A stretch of 64,000 bases of DNA, taken from contig CALMSO010000098.1 in NCBI GenBank assembly GCA_937872385.1, forward strand, positions 60,120 to 124,119, read 5' to 3'. The notes beneath the pieces were generated by a model. It had not been told where the DNA came from. It did no database searches and was given only the letters and a program-made list of their open reading frames with translations. This DNA comes from an uncultured Saprospiraceae bacterium (GTDB lineage: Bacteria > Bacteroidota > Bacteroidia > Chitinophagales > Saprospiraceae). This document shows, piece by piece, positions 42,637 to 51,600 of the stretch (positions are counted from its first letter, which is position 1; each line of letters starts with the position of its first letter). Made by a program: the position numbers and the translations under genes.

Positions 42637-43747
42637 ACGGATTGGCTAATGCCGGATTATTAATAAAGCTCGTGTCCGTCAGTGTTTTCAGAAAAGCAAT
42701 CAAATCCTGTCTATCGCGCGCGCTCATCGGAAAAGGCATGATGTTGGGGTCTTCGTTTTCCACGCCATGCCCACCGGCAGCGTATTGGTTGAGTACCTCC
42801 TCTAAGGTCTGGAATCGCCCGTCGTGCATGTAAGGTGCGGTCAGTTCGATGTTGCGTAGGGTCACCGATCGGAACTTGCCGTTGTCGAAGCGGCGCTTGG
42901 TGACGTTGCCTCGGCCGAGGTCTGGGAAGGCCTCCAGATTGGGCACGGCGTCTAAGCCGTTATTGTAAAAATTGTTGTCGGTGTAGAGCGGGTCAAAGTG
43001 GCAATGCGAGCAGCCGGGGTGGTTAATGTCCGCCGGTTCAAAGAAAAACAGCCGCCGTCCGCGCTCTTCGTCATCTTCGAGCCAGCCATCATTGAGCCAT
43101 ACAATACGGTCGAATTTCGAATAACCGCTAATCATGGTGCGCTCAAACTGGGCAATGGCCTTCACCACCAAGTCGCGGGTGATCTCGCGCTTGCGTTCAA
43201 TGCCAAAAGCCTTGCGAAACAGGGCCGGATAACTGCTGTGCTTCTGCAATTTGCGCTCCACGTTTTCCCAGGTCTCGTTCATTTCTAAATGATCTTCCAC
43301 GGGTATCAGTGCTTGGTCTTCGAGTGTCAGTACGCTGCCATCCCAGAAAAGTCCTTTCGGATTGAATGCGAGATTAGCCAAAGACATAGAACTGCGGGTG
43401 CCGCGCAGACCGCGCACGCCTACGCTGGTCGCCTGCCCGTCGGTGAAAGCCAGTTTTTGCTGATGGCAACTGGCGCAGGACTGCGTGCTATCGGACGAAA
43501 GAATCGGATCGTAAAAAAGCATTCGCCCCAGCGCAACGCCATCCACCGTCAGGGGGTTGTCGGCCGGAATAATGGGCGTGGGTAGCCAGAAAGGCACTTC
43601 TAACTTGAAAGCCTCCGGATTGTAGTTGGCGCTGATGCGGTCGTCCACCGGGCAGTTGTCGCAGTTGTCACCGCCCGATTGGCCATCTTGTTCGCAAGCA
43701 TAAAAAAACAGCAAGGCTATTCCTGATACCAACAGCCACTTTCTCAT
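42629..43747 (-). CDS. di-haem cytochrome c peroxidase, MauG/MbnH-like (copy 2), lipoprotein
   Basis: The start at 43747 (MRKWLLVSGIALLFFYACEQ) gives a lipoprotein signal with Cys at about residue 19; an ATG seven codons upstream is also in frame. The 372-residue product has two haem-binding motifs, CASCHQQKLAFTDG and CSHCHFDPLYTD, the conserved first-domain start PADNPLTVDGVALGRMLFYDP and GTRSSMSLANLAFNPKGLFWDG between them. Family members reduce peroxide (CcpA type) or oxidise a protein partner (MauG and MbnH). The two MbnP-like genes upstream on the same strand favour the MbnH-like role. About 45% similar by eye to the next gene. Confidence 0.9.
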   Translation of the reverse strand: MRKWLLVSGIALLFFYACEQDGQSGGDNCDNCPVDDRISANYNPEAFKLEVPFWLPTPIIPADNPLTVDGVALGRMLFYDPILSSDSTQSCASCHQQKLAFTDGQATSVGVRGLRGTRSSMSLANLAFNPKGLFWDGSVLTLEDQALIPVEDHLEMNETWENVERKLQKHSSYPALFRKAFGIERKREITRDLVVKAIAQFERTMISGYSKFDRIVWLNDGWLEDDEERGRRLFFFEPADINHPGCSHCHFDPLYTDNNFYNNGLDAVPNLEAFPDLGRGNVTKRRFDNGKFRSVTLRNIELTAPYMHDGRFQTLEEVLNQYAAGGHGVENEDPNIMPFPMSARDRQDLIAFLKTLTDTSFINNPALANPFK

Positions 43748-43841
43748 GTATCGTTTCGTATTTTTCACTCCGCTATTTATAATAAAAATTATTAATTGTA
43801 TAAAAATTTGAAAACCAATTATTTATTATGAATAATGTTAC

Positions 43842-44921
43842 TTAAAACGGATTGGCGAAAGCCGGATTATTCAGCAATACGCTATCGGTCAAGGTGTGCA
43901 AAAAAGCAATCAAGTCCTGCTTGTCGCGCTCGCCGAGGCGCAGCTGGCGCACATTAGGGCTAAGGTTGTCCGCGAAATGCCCACCGCTGGCGTAGTGGTC
44001 TAGCACCTCATCGAGGGTTTTGAAACGCCCATCGTGCATGTACGGCGCCGTTTGGGCAATGTTGCGCAAGGTCGGAACCTTGAACTTACCATTGTCGTAG
44101 CGGTTGCCAGTGATGGTTCCCCGGCCAGCATCGGCGAAATCGTGTAAACCCTGCACCGCCTGAATACCATTGTTTTCAAACGCTGGCGTAGCGAAAAGCG
44201 GATCTACGTGGCAGTGCCCGCATTCGGAGTGCGGCAACTCATCCGAGGTATCGAAAAAAATAGCGTAACCCCGTGCTTCGGCTTCCGTAAACTGCGCTTC
44301 GCCGCGTTGTACTTGATCGAATTTGGCGTCGCGACTGACCAGCGTTCGTTGAAATTGTGCCAGCGCTTTCACGACTAAATCCTGCGTGATTTCTGAGCGA
44401 TTTTTAATACCAAAAGCTTGCCGAAACAGAATCGGATAGTTGTCATGCCTTTGCAATCGTTGCTCGGCCATGCGCCAGTCGAGGTTCATTTCTACGGTAT
44501 CCTGCACCGGATGAACGGCCTGCGCTTCGAGGGTGGCGGCGCGGCCATCCCAGAACAACCCCTGCGTATGGAAACCCACATTGACCAAAGACATGGCACT
44601 ACGGACGCCCTTGCGACCCGCGAACCCAGTGCTGACGGCTTTCCCATCGGTGAAACCGCGCTTTTGTTGATGGCAATTGCCACAAAAAACTGTGCTGTCG
44701 GCCGAGAGAATAGGATCGTAAAACAGTTTGCGCCCCAGCGCAATGCCCTCCACTGTGAGCGGATTATCCGCTGGGATGAGCATATCGGGCTGGCGGTCGG
44801 GTTTTTTGAGCGTAGCCGGCGTAGGGCGATAGGGGATGTGCGCCAAGCTATTACCAGACTGCCGGGTGCAGACGACGAAAGTAAGCGACAGTATTGTCAA
44901 TAAAACAATCAGTTGACGCAT
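43842..44921 (-). CDS. di-haem cytochrome c peroxidase, MauG/MbnH-like (copy 1)
   Basis: 359 residues. Short signal region (MRQLIVLLTILSLTFVVCT) with a possible lipid-modified Cys, so periplasmic or membrane-anchored. Two haem motifs, CGNCHQQKRGFTDG and CGHCHVDPLFATPAF; also ALGRKLFYDPILSADS, GVRSAMSLVNVGFHTQGLFWDG and APYMHDGRFKTLDEVLDHYASGG, all shared with copy 2 and with the BCCP/MauG family. It follows the MbnP-like gene by 31 bp and precedes copy 2 by 94 bp, so the four genes form one operon on the - strand. Which residue acts as distal haem ligand cannot be settled by eye. Confidence 0.92.
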   Translation of the reverse strand: MRQLIVLLTILSLTFVVCTRQSGNSLAHIPYRPTPATLKKPDRQPDMLIPADNPLTVEGIALGRKLFYDPILSADSTVFCGNCHQQKRGFTDGKAVSTGFAGRKGVRSAMSLVNVGFHTQGLFWDGRAATLEAQAVHPVQDTVEMNLDWRMAEQRLQRHDNYPILFRQAFGIKNRSEITQDLVVKALAQFQRTLVSRDAKFDQVQRGEAQFTEAEARGYAIFFDTSDELPHSECGHCHVDPLFATPAFENNGIQAVQGLHDFADAGRGTITGNRYDNGKFKVPTLRNIAQTAPYMHDGRFKTLDEVLDHYASGGHFADNLSPNVRQLRLGERDKQDLIAFLHTLTDSVLLNNPAFANPF

Positions 44922-44952
44922 AAGTCATTATACATTATAACTTCGTCGTAAG

Positions 44953-45726
44953 TTATCTTATTCGAATAGCGTTGGCCAAATTGTCGCTAATAAAATTGCC
45001 AATATTTTTGTTGCCGCCATGATCAATAGACACCTTCCGGAAGTCGAGGAAATCGTCGGGAGTGGCTACTAATACCCGCCGCAGGTCCACATCAAATTCG
45101 AGGCGTGTGACGCCGTCTGGCTCTACGGTGAAAGCTTTGTCGAAGGGTTTGTCGCGGTAGAATGGATCGCCACCGATATGAAAAGTGAGTTTTTCATCGA
45201 ATACTCCATCGCCGTTCATATCCGCATTGCCTTCTATTTTGGTGAAAACATAGCCCATCGCTGCCGACCAGTAGTTGTCGCTCAATGGATGGAGTGGGTC
45301 GTAATCGCCAGGATTGGTGCGGTTGAGTTTAGATGAAATGCCGATGCCGGTTTGCAAGCCGCGGTAGTCGCCAGCAGGAATATTCTCCAAGCGAATGACA
45401 ATGCCATCCTTGGCGGAAGCCTCTGACTGCACGTCTTTGAAGTCCACTAAGGCTATTTCTGCCCCGAGGATGCCTTTTTTGGCGGGCGAAACCTGTTGCA
45501 CGAGGATAATATCCGACAGATAGAAACGGAACAACTGAAAGCGCAGCGACATGCCCGCAGCGTAAGGGTACTCGCGGTCGTACATCATCAAGGGCGAATT
45601 GCCGAAGCTTCCCCGAAAGACGAGTTCTACCACGCCGGTTTGTTCAGGAGCGGCTTTGTCTTCATTGCAACTGTCCGTCACGAACAGCATACTGACTAAT
45701 ACTAAGGCGAACAGCAGTTTTTTCAT
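44953..45726 (-). CDS. MbnP-like copper-associated lipoprotein (copy 2)
   Basis: 257 residues. Signal peptide MKKLLFALVLVSMLFVTDSC with a probable lipidated Cys20. The mature part starts with a beta-strand and the MbnP-type sequence (VVELVFRGSFGNSPLMMYDR, then SLRFQLFRFYLSDIILVQ), followed by LVDFKDVQSEASAKDGIVIRL and a C-terminal DLRRVLVAT segment. In methanotrophs MbnP binds copper after MbnH converts one of its Trp residues to kynurenine; homologues are widespread. Here two MbnP-like genes and two MbnH-like peroxidases sit together, supporting the assignment. Copper as the metal is inferred from that family. Confidence 0.85.
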   Translation of the reverse strand: MKKLLFALVLVSMLFVTDSCNEDKAAPEQTGVVELVFRGSFGNSPLMMYDREYPYAAGMSLRFQLFRFYLSDIILVQQVSPAKKGILGAEIALVDFKDVQSEASAKDGIVIRLENIPAGDYRGLQTGIGISSKLNRTNPGDYDPLHPLSDNYWSAAMGYVFTKIEGNADMNGDGVFDEKLTFHIGGDPFYRDKPFDKAFTVEPDGVTRLEFDVDLRRVLVATPDDFLDFRKVSIDHGGNKNIGNFISDNLANAIRIR

Positions 45727-45783
45727 CGGAAAGATATTTTATCCAAAAATGAGAAAATACAAATTGATTTCCAGTGACTAAAG

Positions 45784-46626
45784 TTACTGTATTTCAAGGA
45801 AAACGGAAACTACCGAGAATGAGTTTGCAGCATTGTCGGCAAGTTTTGTCGCCAGGATTGCAGGCGGGTCGTTTCGCAGATTCACATTGGCAAACCACCG
45901 GCGGTAGTCGCAGCGCAATGTAAGTCGAATATCAAAACCTTCGAGGAGGTTGGCATTGAGCGGCAGCTCCACCTCGCGCAGGTGCACCGGGGTGGCAATG
46001 CGCAGTGCTTGGGCCACGGTATCCGCGCCGTTGAACCAGCGTAATCTATTGAATATATAGCCCGAATCGGGGGTTAGATACATTTCAGGGTTGGCTAAGG
46101 GATGTGCCGTAGGCAGCGAATTGAGTACCACCCGACCGGCAGCCTCCGGCACGCCGAGGGTGAAACGAACCGCCGTGAAGCGCCCTTCGGTGATCAGCGT
46201 GCCCAAAGTAGCCAGCGTGAAAATGCGGCGATTGAGCAGTGCAAAGTTATTGCTGAGCTGGCCCGGCTCGCGCAGCCCGTCCGGGTTGAAAATCGTTACT
46301 TCCGAGCTATCGGTGGGGGCAGCCTCTGAGCCGTCGGCGCGCACCAAGCGCAGGTTGGATAGGTAGAATTGGATGTCGGCTAAGCGAAATGGATTGCCAG
46401 CACCATCGGTGTAGGTAGAGTCGTTGTAGTTCAAGTTGAAGCTGGTATCGGTGTACACCATTTTGTGCTCCATGGCTAAGCGCAGCAGGGGGTACTCGCA
46501 GCAATCGTCGGGGCAGGGATTGTCGGCACCCACATCAAAATTGGTTGCCCGTAGGTCTAAGCAGCCCTCGCGGGGTTCGTAGCAGGCAGCAAATGTAAGT
46601 AGCCACAGTGCGGCCAGCCAGTTCAT
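45784..46626 (-). CDS. MbnP-like copper-associated lipoprotein (copy 1)
   Basis: The start at 46626 places a lipoprotein signal, MNWLAALWLLTFAACYEPRE, at the N-terminus; the longer frame would overlap the exonuclease gene. 280 residues. After the lipid Cys comes a Cys-rich stretch (GCLDLRATNFDVGADNPCPD then DCCEYP), usual for Bacteroidota MbnP-like proteins, then the core NPFRLADIQFYLSNLRLVRADG and YIFNRLRWFNGAD, with Trp residues that are candidates for oxidation. It is the first gene of the four-gene mbnP/mbnH-type operon, followed after 57 bp by copy 2. Its 5' end nearly touches the exonuclease gene. Confidence 0.85.
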   Translation of the reverse strand: MNWLAALWLLTFAACYEPREGCLDLRATNFDVGADNPCPDDCCEYPLLRLAMEHKMVYTDTSFNLNYNDSTYTDGAGNPFRLADIQFYLSNLRLVRADGSEAAPTDSSEVTIFNPDGLREPGQLSNNFALLNRRIFTLATLGTLITEGRFTAVRFTLGVPEAAGRVVLNSLPTAHPLANPEMYLTPDSGYIFNRLRWFNGADTVAQALRIATPVHLREVELPLNANLLEGFDIRLTLRCDYRRWFANVNLRNDPPAILATKLADNAANSFSVVSVFLEIQ

Positions 46627-46687
46627 CCGGGGAGCGCGGAAGCTATGGAGCAGACGAACGGCCTTTGCTGTGCTCCGGTTATTCCAC

Positions 46688-47515
46688 TTATCCGTTCCGC
46701 TGTTTTTTCTCATATTCCGTGACCAATTTTTTTACAATTTGCTTCACTTGCGAAGAAAACTCCTTGTTGAGTATCCAATTGTAATATTGCTTATCCTTGC
46801 TGAGCACTTCGGCTACCGGCTGGTTGTTGTATTTTCCGAAATTAAAAACAATGGCGCCGTTTTGGTCGTAGCGCATCTTCTGGGTGGCATCTACAAACCG
46901 CTGGTCGTTGGTGAATTCATGCAATTCCTGGATGTTCTTCTTCACAGGCGCTTTCTGCACGTTGCCTTCATCGTCAATGTAGTCCACGCCTTTGTAGCGC
47001 TCCAATTGCCCCATAAATACCTCCACCGTAGCGCGCACATCAGCCATAGCATCGTGGGCGTCTTCTATGTCTTTATCGCAATAAAACTTGAGCGCAGCTT
47101 TCAGGGTGCGTGGCTCCATTTTATAAAAAATACGCTGCACATCAATCATCCTGCGGCGCGTGATGTCAAATTCCAGCCCGGCGCGGTCAAATTCTTCCAT
47201 CAACATTGGAATATCAAAGCGATTAGAATTGTAGCCCGCCAGGTCGGCATTGCCAATAAAAGCATGAATTTTTTGGGCTACTTGCTGAAAAGTGGGCTTG
47301 TTGGCTACATCTTTTGGCAAAATGCCGTGTACTTGCATCGCTTCTTCTGAGATAGGAATGCCGGGGTTAATAATCATATTGAGTTCTTCGGGGGCGCGGC
47401 CGTCGGCGAAGTATTTGATAATGCCGATTTGCAGAATGCGGTCGCGGATGACGCTCAAACCAGTGGCTTCGATATCGAAAAAACAAAGGTCGCGGTCAAG
47501 TTGTAAATCCATCAT
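46688..47515 (-). CDS. DnaQ-like 3'-5' exonuclease (DEDDh)
   Basis: 275 residues from the first Met of MMDLQLDRD (the second Met at 47512 is equally possible). Exonuclease motifs: CFFDIEATGLSVIRDRILQI (Asp and Glu of ExoI), LAGYNSNRFDIPMLMEEF (ExoII) and EDAHDAMADVRATVEVF (ExoIII, with the His-Asp pair of the DEDDh type). The C-terminal ~100 residues (DDEGNVQKAPVKKNIQELHE to QIVKKLVTEYEKKQRNG) are helical and charged; they contain FNFGKYNNQPVAEVLSKDKQYYNWIL, a short domain often seen after such exonucleases. Likely a DNA-repair or proofreading-like exonuclease and not the replicative epsilon. It shares no operon with the MbnP genes by function. Confidence 0.9.
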   Translation of the reverse strand: MMDLQLDRDLCFFDIEATGLSVIRDRILQIGIIKYFADGRAPEELNMIINPGIPISEEAMQVHGILPKDVANKPTFQQVAQKIHAFIGNADLAGYNSNRFDIPMLMEEFDRAGLEFDITRRRMIDVQRIFYKMEPRTLKAALKFYCDKDIEDAHDAMADVRATVEVFMGQLERYKGVDYIDDEGNVQKAPVKKNIQELHEFTNDQRFVDATQKMRYDQNGAIVFNFGKYNNQPVAEVLSKDKQYYNWILNKEFSSQVKQIVKKLVTEYEKKQRNG

Positions 47516-47528
47516 GGCAATTTTTTTG

Positions 47529-47536
47529 CAAAGGTA
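47529..47536 (-). promoter_or_regulatory. putative -7 box of the exonuclease gene
   Basis: Read on the - strand the sequence is TACCTTTG, matching TAnnTTTG, and lies 14 bp before the start codon. No clear -33 TTTG at the expected distance. Confidence 0.35.
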
Positions 47537-47566
47537 AGTTTTTCGCAATGCGCAGGTGGCTGCTGA

Positions 47567-48361
47567 TTAGCAAATTTCCTCTTCTTGGCGGTAATAAATG
47601 CGAGAATAAGGCGCTACGCTTTTGACAATCCAAACGTTGCCGCCAATAACGCTGTCGTGCCCAATAGTGGTATCGCCACCGAGAATGGTCGCACCAGCAT
47701 AAATGACTACGCGGTCTTCAATCGTTGGGTGGCGCTTGGTTTTGGCTAGTTCCTTGCGTACGCTGAGCGCGCCGAGCGTCACTCCTTGATATATTTTGAC
47801 GTCGTTGCCGATTTCTACGGTTTCGCCAATGACGATGCCCGTGCCGTGGTCAATGCAAAAACGCTCGCCAATAGTTGCGCCCGGATGGATGTCAATGCCG
47901 GTTTCGCTGTGCGCGTGCTCGGTGAGGATGCGCGGAATGAGTGGCACGCCAAGCCGAAAAAATTCGTGCGCCAGCCGAAAGACGGCAATGGCCCGAAACC
48001 CCGGATAGGTGCGGATCACTTCGGTTTGGCTGATGGCGGCGGGGTCTCCTTTGAGAATGGCTTCTGCATCGAGCAGTAAGGTTTCATAGACTTGTGGCAG
48101 GCGTTTCATGAAAGCCATTTCTACAGCTTCGGCGCTGTTGGGCAGGTCTTGCTCTATGGTTTGCAAAATGCGATACAATTCTAATTTGATGTCGTTGTAA
48201 TGCTGCTCAAACTCACGAATATTGCGGTATTGCCGCCCAGACAAATCGGGGAACATCACTTGCAGGAGACCGTTCAGCCAGTTGCACACTTGCTGCGGCG
48301 AAGGAATCTGCTTGGCATGCTGATGCGCCTGAAACAGCCTTTCTATGAATGATTTTTCCAT
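47567..48361 (-). CDS. cysE: serine O-acetyltransferase (CysE/EpsC type)
   Basis: 264 residues. Makes O-acetyl-L-serine from serine and acetyl-CoA, the carbon backbone for cysteine synthesis. The C-terminal half is a left-handed beta-helix with hexapeptide repeats: DIHPGATIGERFCIDHGTG, IVIGETVEIGNDVKIYQG, TLGALSV and IYAGATILGGDTTIGHDSVI. The HPGA and GTGIVIGET motifs carry the catalytic His and acetyl-CoA-binding residues. The N-terminal helical region (residues 1-~110) mediates oligomer formation. It ends with a short YYRQEEEIC tail. Neighbours are unrelated; no cysteine synthase gene is in the window. Confidence 0.94.
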   Translation of the reverse strand: MEKSFIERLFQAHQHAKQIPSPQQVCNWLNGLLQVMFPDLSGRQYRNIREFEQHYNDIKLELYRILQTIEQDLPNSAEAVEMAFMKRLPQVYETLLLDAEAILKGDPAAISQTEVIRTYPGFRAIAVFRLAHEFFRLGVPLIPRILTEHAHSETGIDIHPGATIGERFCIDHGTGIVIGETVEIGNDVKIYQGVTLGALSVRKELAKTKRHPTIEDRVVIYAGATILGGDTTIGHDSVIGGNVWIVKSVAPYSRIYYRQEEEIC

Positions 48362-48669
48362 GGGTTGTATCTAAAACCTTTCCAATTAAAGCGCAGCAAT
48401 CGAAAAAAAGTTGTGGAGCGCAGCCCGGAAAATTGAACTGTCGGACACTTGGGGGCGCCCGACAGTTCCGTATTTACTTTAGGTATTGCAAAAATGTTAT
48501 ATCAATAAGTGCTTGGGCATAATTATTTTTATTGCAAAAGCCCGTAAACAACTGATTGTCAATAGGTGATTTAAGACGATAGACTTGAGATGCGTTCTCA
48601 ACCCTCCTCAACTTTTATGTCCCTATCCTCCCATTCCCCTATTAACCAATAACAATGTCCCATTACTTA
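48362..48669. other. intergenic region with CCCATT-rich tract
   Basis: 308 bp between the amylase end and cysE. It holds the terminator at 48435-48468 and a pyrimidine-rich tract (48601-48660) whose tcccattcccctatt string (48629-48643) matches the 17-bp tandem repeat at 63831-63915. No gene supported. Confidence 0.55.
48435..48468 (-). terminator. terminator downstream of the amylase gene
   Basis: GAACTGTCGG (48435-48444) is a perfect 10-bp complement of CCGACAGTTC (48459-48468). On the - strand it is followed by AATTTT, as expected for the end of the amylase transcript, ~200 bp after its stop codon and before cysE. Confidence 0.7.
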
Positions 48670-51600
48670 TCAATTACCACTCCAAGGAAACTTGCCGCAG
48701 TCCACATTTAGAATGATCAATTCGGCTGTAGCCGAAGCGGGCGTACAATTCCCTTCGGGGGCATCGGTAGTTAGTGTCAGCAGCACGCGCTTGGCCTGCT
48801 TGTCGGCACTGCCCGGTACATAACGCACCGCCTGACCCAGTACTGGATTGGCCAGTACGTTGTCATTCGTATCCTGGAATACGCCATCGCCAGCAGTGCT
48901 CCACACTGCCGTGGTAGCCGAGCCACCCAGTACGACTTCAAGGGCCGTCAAATCGAGTGTTTTGGTCAGACATACCGCCGGAATGGCGCCTATTTCAACC
49001 GTTGGAGCAGCCAATACCTCCACCTCGGCCACAGCAGTAGCGACACAACCGATTTTGGTTTCTTCATCTACCGGCTCACCGGCATCCCAGATGAAAGCTA
49101 CCTCGTGCATGCCCGGCCCCAGTTCCGCCGGATTGAAAAGTATTGCCGACTGCCCATTCACCGTGAAGCTGCCAGTGCCTGGCGTGCCTTCCGATACCGT
49201 TCCGCTGAGGACGATGGCTGGCGCATTATCGCAAAATGGCATACTTAAATCATTCGTAATCATTGGATCCGGATAGAAACAGGTATTGCCAATTGTCAAA
49301 GGAAAATCAGGATAAGCCGTGCTGGTAGCCGTGATTTCAAAACCGACACCCGAAGCGTGCTGCCCCACCAATGAGTACGTGCCGTCACCATTATCTTCAA
49401 ACAAGGTGCCTAAGGGGAAAGGCGCGCCGGTATTCGGGTCTAAGAATCCACTATTGGCGCTGAGCGTCCATGTTTGGCCGCTGGCATCGGAAGTGATGAG
49501 TACTTCTTCATCAAAAAAGCCCTCAACGTCGCTGCAAGTGCAGGGGTCTTCAATAAAAGGCCCGCCGAGCATCAGCTCCGGCTCGAAGCAGCCTAAGGAA
49601 GTCCGGACGGTGACTTGCGTTTCGCAGGAGGCGGAAAGGCCGCCCTCGTTGGTCACGGTGAGCAGGACGGATGTCATTCCTACATCGGCGCAGGTAAATT
49701 CTGTTTTGTCCAATTCCATGGTAGCAATGGGGCAGGTAGCTCCAAAGCTGCCGTTGTCCACGTCGTCCGGTATTATGGTAAAGGTGCCATCCAGATCGAG
49801 CTGGATACTCAAGGTAGGCACGCAGATGGGCGTCGGTAGCTCGCCGTCCTCTACTGTAATAACCGGCATTCCGAAATTAGTAATCGGGCAGCCATTAGCA
49901 GCTGTCACCGAAACTAAGGTATAATTGAGAATGTTGGCTGGATCAACCGGAATATCCGTGCCGGAGGCATAATTCATCAGGGTTGTTTCCTCATCATCGA
50001 GTGCATAGACAATGGTGTAAGGCGATAGTCCGCCGGTGATGGTTACGCGCAAGTTGGCCTCAGTTGGGCAGAAGGTCGCCTCTCCGGATAAGGTAGCCGA
50101 GAAGCCGCAATCCGTCAGTTCATTGATGTTAACCATTTGAATGCTTACGCAATTGGGCGTCACGTCTGTGCGTGTCACGCGAATGGTATAAGTCGCAGGG
50201 GGGCGCTCGCAAGCACCGGGTATAATGATGGTTACGGTTTCGTTGATTGGTTCTACTTCGATGAAATCCCCGTCATCGAGGGCGTATTCATACACAAAAG
50301 TACCGCCGGGCAGCGCCTGAAAACTGATGAAGCCATTGGGATTGTCGCAAGTTGGTTGTACGATTGTCAAATCAGGACTTGGCGCAGCATTGACATTCAC
50401 CGTGACGCTTGCGGTTGCATCCGGGCAGGGGCTTGTGCCGCTCAGGGTATAAAGGAAGGTAGAAGTAGTAGCGCCTGTTGCTGGAATGAAGGTGCCATTA
50501 GCCGCATCAAACATACCGCCGGTGCCGCCCGTGCGCATCCAAGTGCCGCCGCTTTGCGCATCCGTGAGCAGGTCAAACAGGTCAATTACATCGGTGGAAT
50601 TGTCGCAAACCGTAGTGCTGCCGCCGATGCCCGCATTAGGCGGTACAATGACTGAGATGTTCGTTTGTACGCTCAGGCCAGTAGCCGTACACTCATTGGC
50701 ATCGGTGATGGCGCTCAGGGTATAGGTATTCGGGCCGTTTACCGAGCTTACATCGAACGGCGTGCCGCTCACGATGTTGTTATACGCTTGGCTATTGATA
50801 ATCAGTGAGAAAGGCCCCGTGCCATTGGTAGCTGTGAAGACCAATTGCGCCTGCGTACCTGCACAGATCGGGCTAACAGCTGCGGCTAAGGTACCAGCCG
50901 GATTGCCCAGCGGGCAAGGATCGCAGGCATCCCCAATACCATCGCCATCACTGTCGAGTTGGTCGGCGTTGGCTACTGTCGGACAATTGTCGCAAGCATC
51001 GGGCCAGCCATCGTTATCGGTGTCGGTGGGGGCTACATTAGCGCTGCCGGGCGTGAGGCAGGTGAGCACAAAATCCTGGTTGTTCTGGTCGGTGTCATTG
51101 CCATCGGGGAAGCGCGACAAGCCTAAGGGGCTGCCATTGTCTATCAGTCCTACGCCAGAGCCTTCCGTAGCGCCGGGGGTATCGCCTTCATAGCTCAGCG
51201 CGTCCACCACAAGGTTGCCCAGCATGAGACGCAGCCCGTCCGGTGCGCCATTTTGAATAATATTGCTTGTAATAGGCAGTACTTGGTTGCAATTCGGCAC
51301 GTTGCCGCCATCGCCACAAATAACATAGTAGCCGCCCGCCGGTAGGTTGACGTTGGACAGGTTGATGGTTTGGTAAACCAGACTATTGGCACCATTGACC
51401 AATTCTATCGAATAAGCACCCAGGTTGACCGTACTATTGCTCACGTTTTTCAATTCTATGAATTCGGCGTCATCTGTACCAGGTTGGTCATAGTCTATTT
51501 CATTGATTACCAGCGTTGGAGGATAACATACACTAAAGCGATTGAAATAGGCATTGCGCGGGGCATCGGGGCCAGCGTTGGCATTAAACACCCGGAACCG

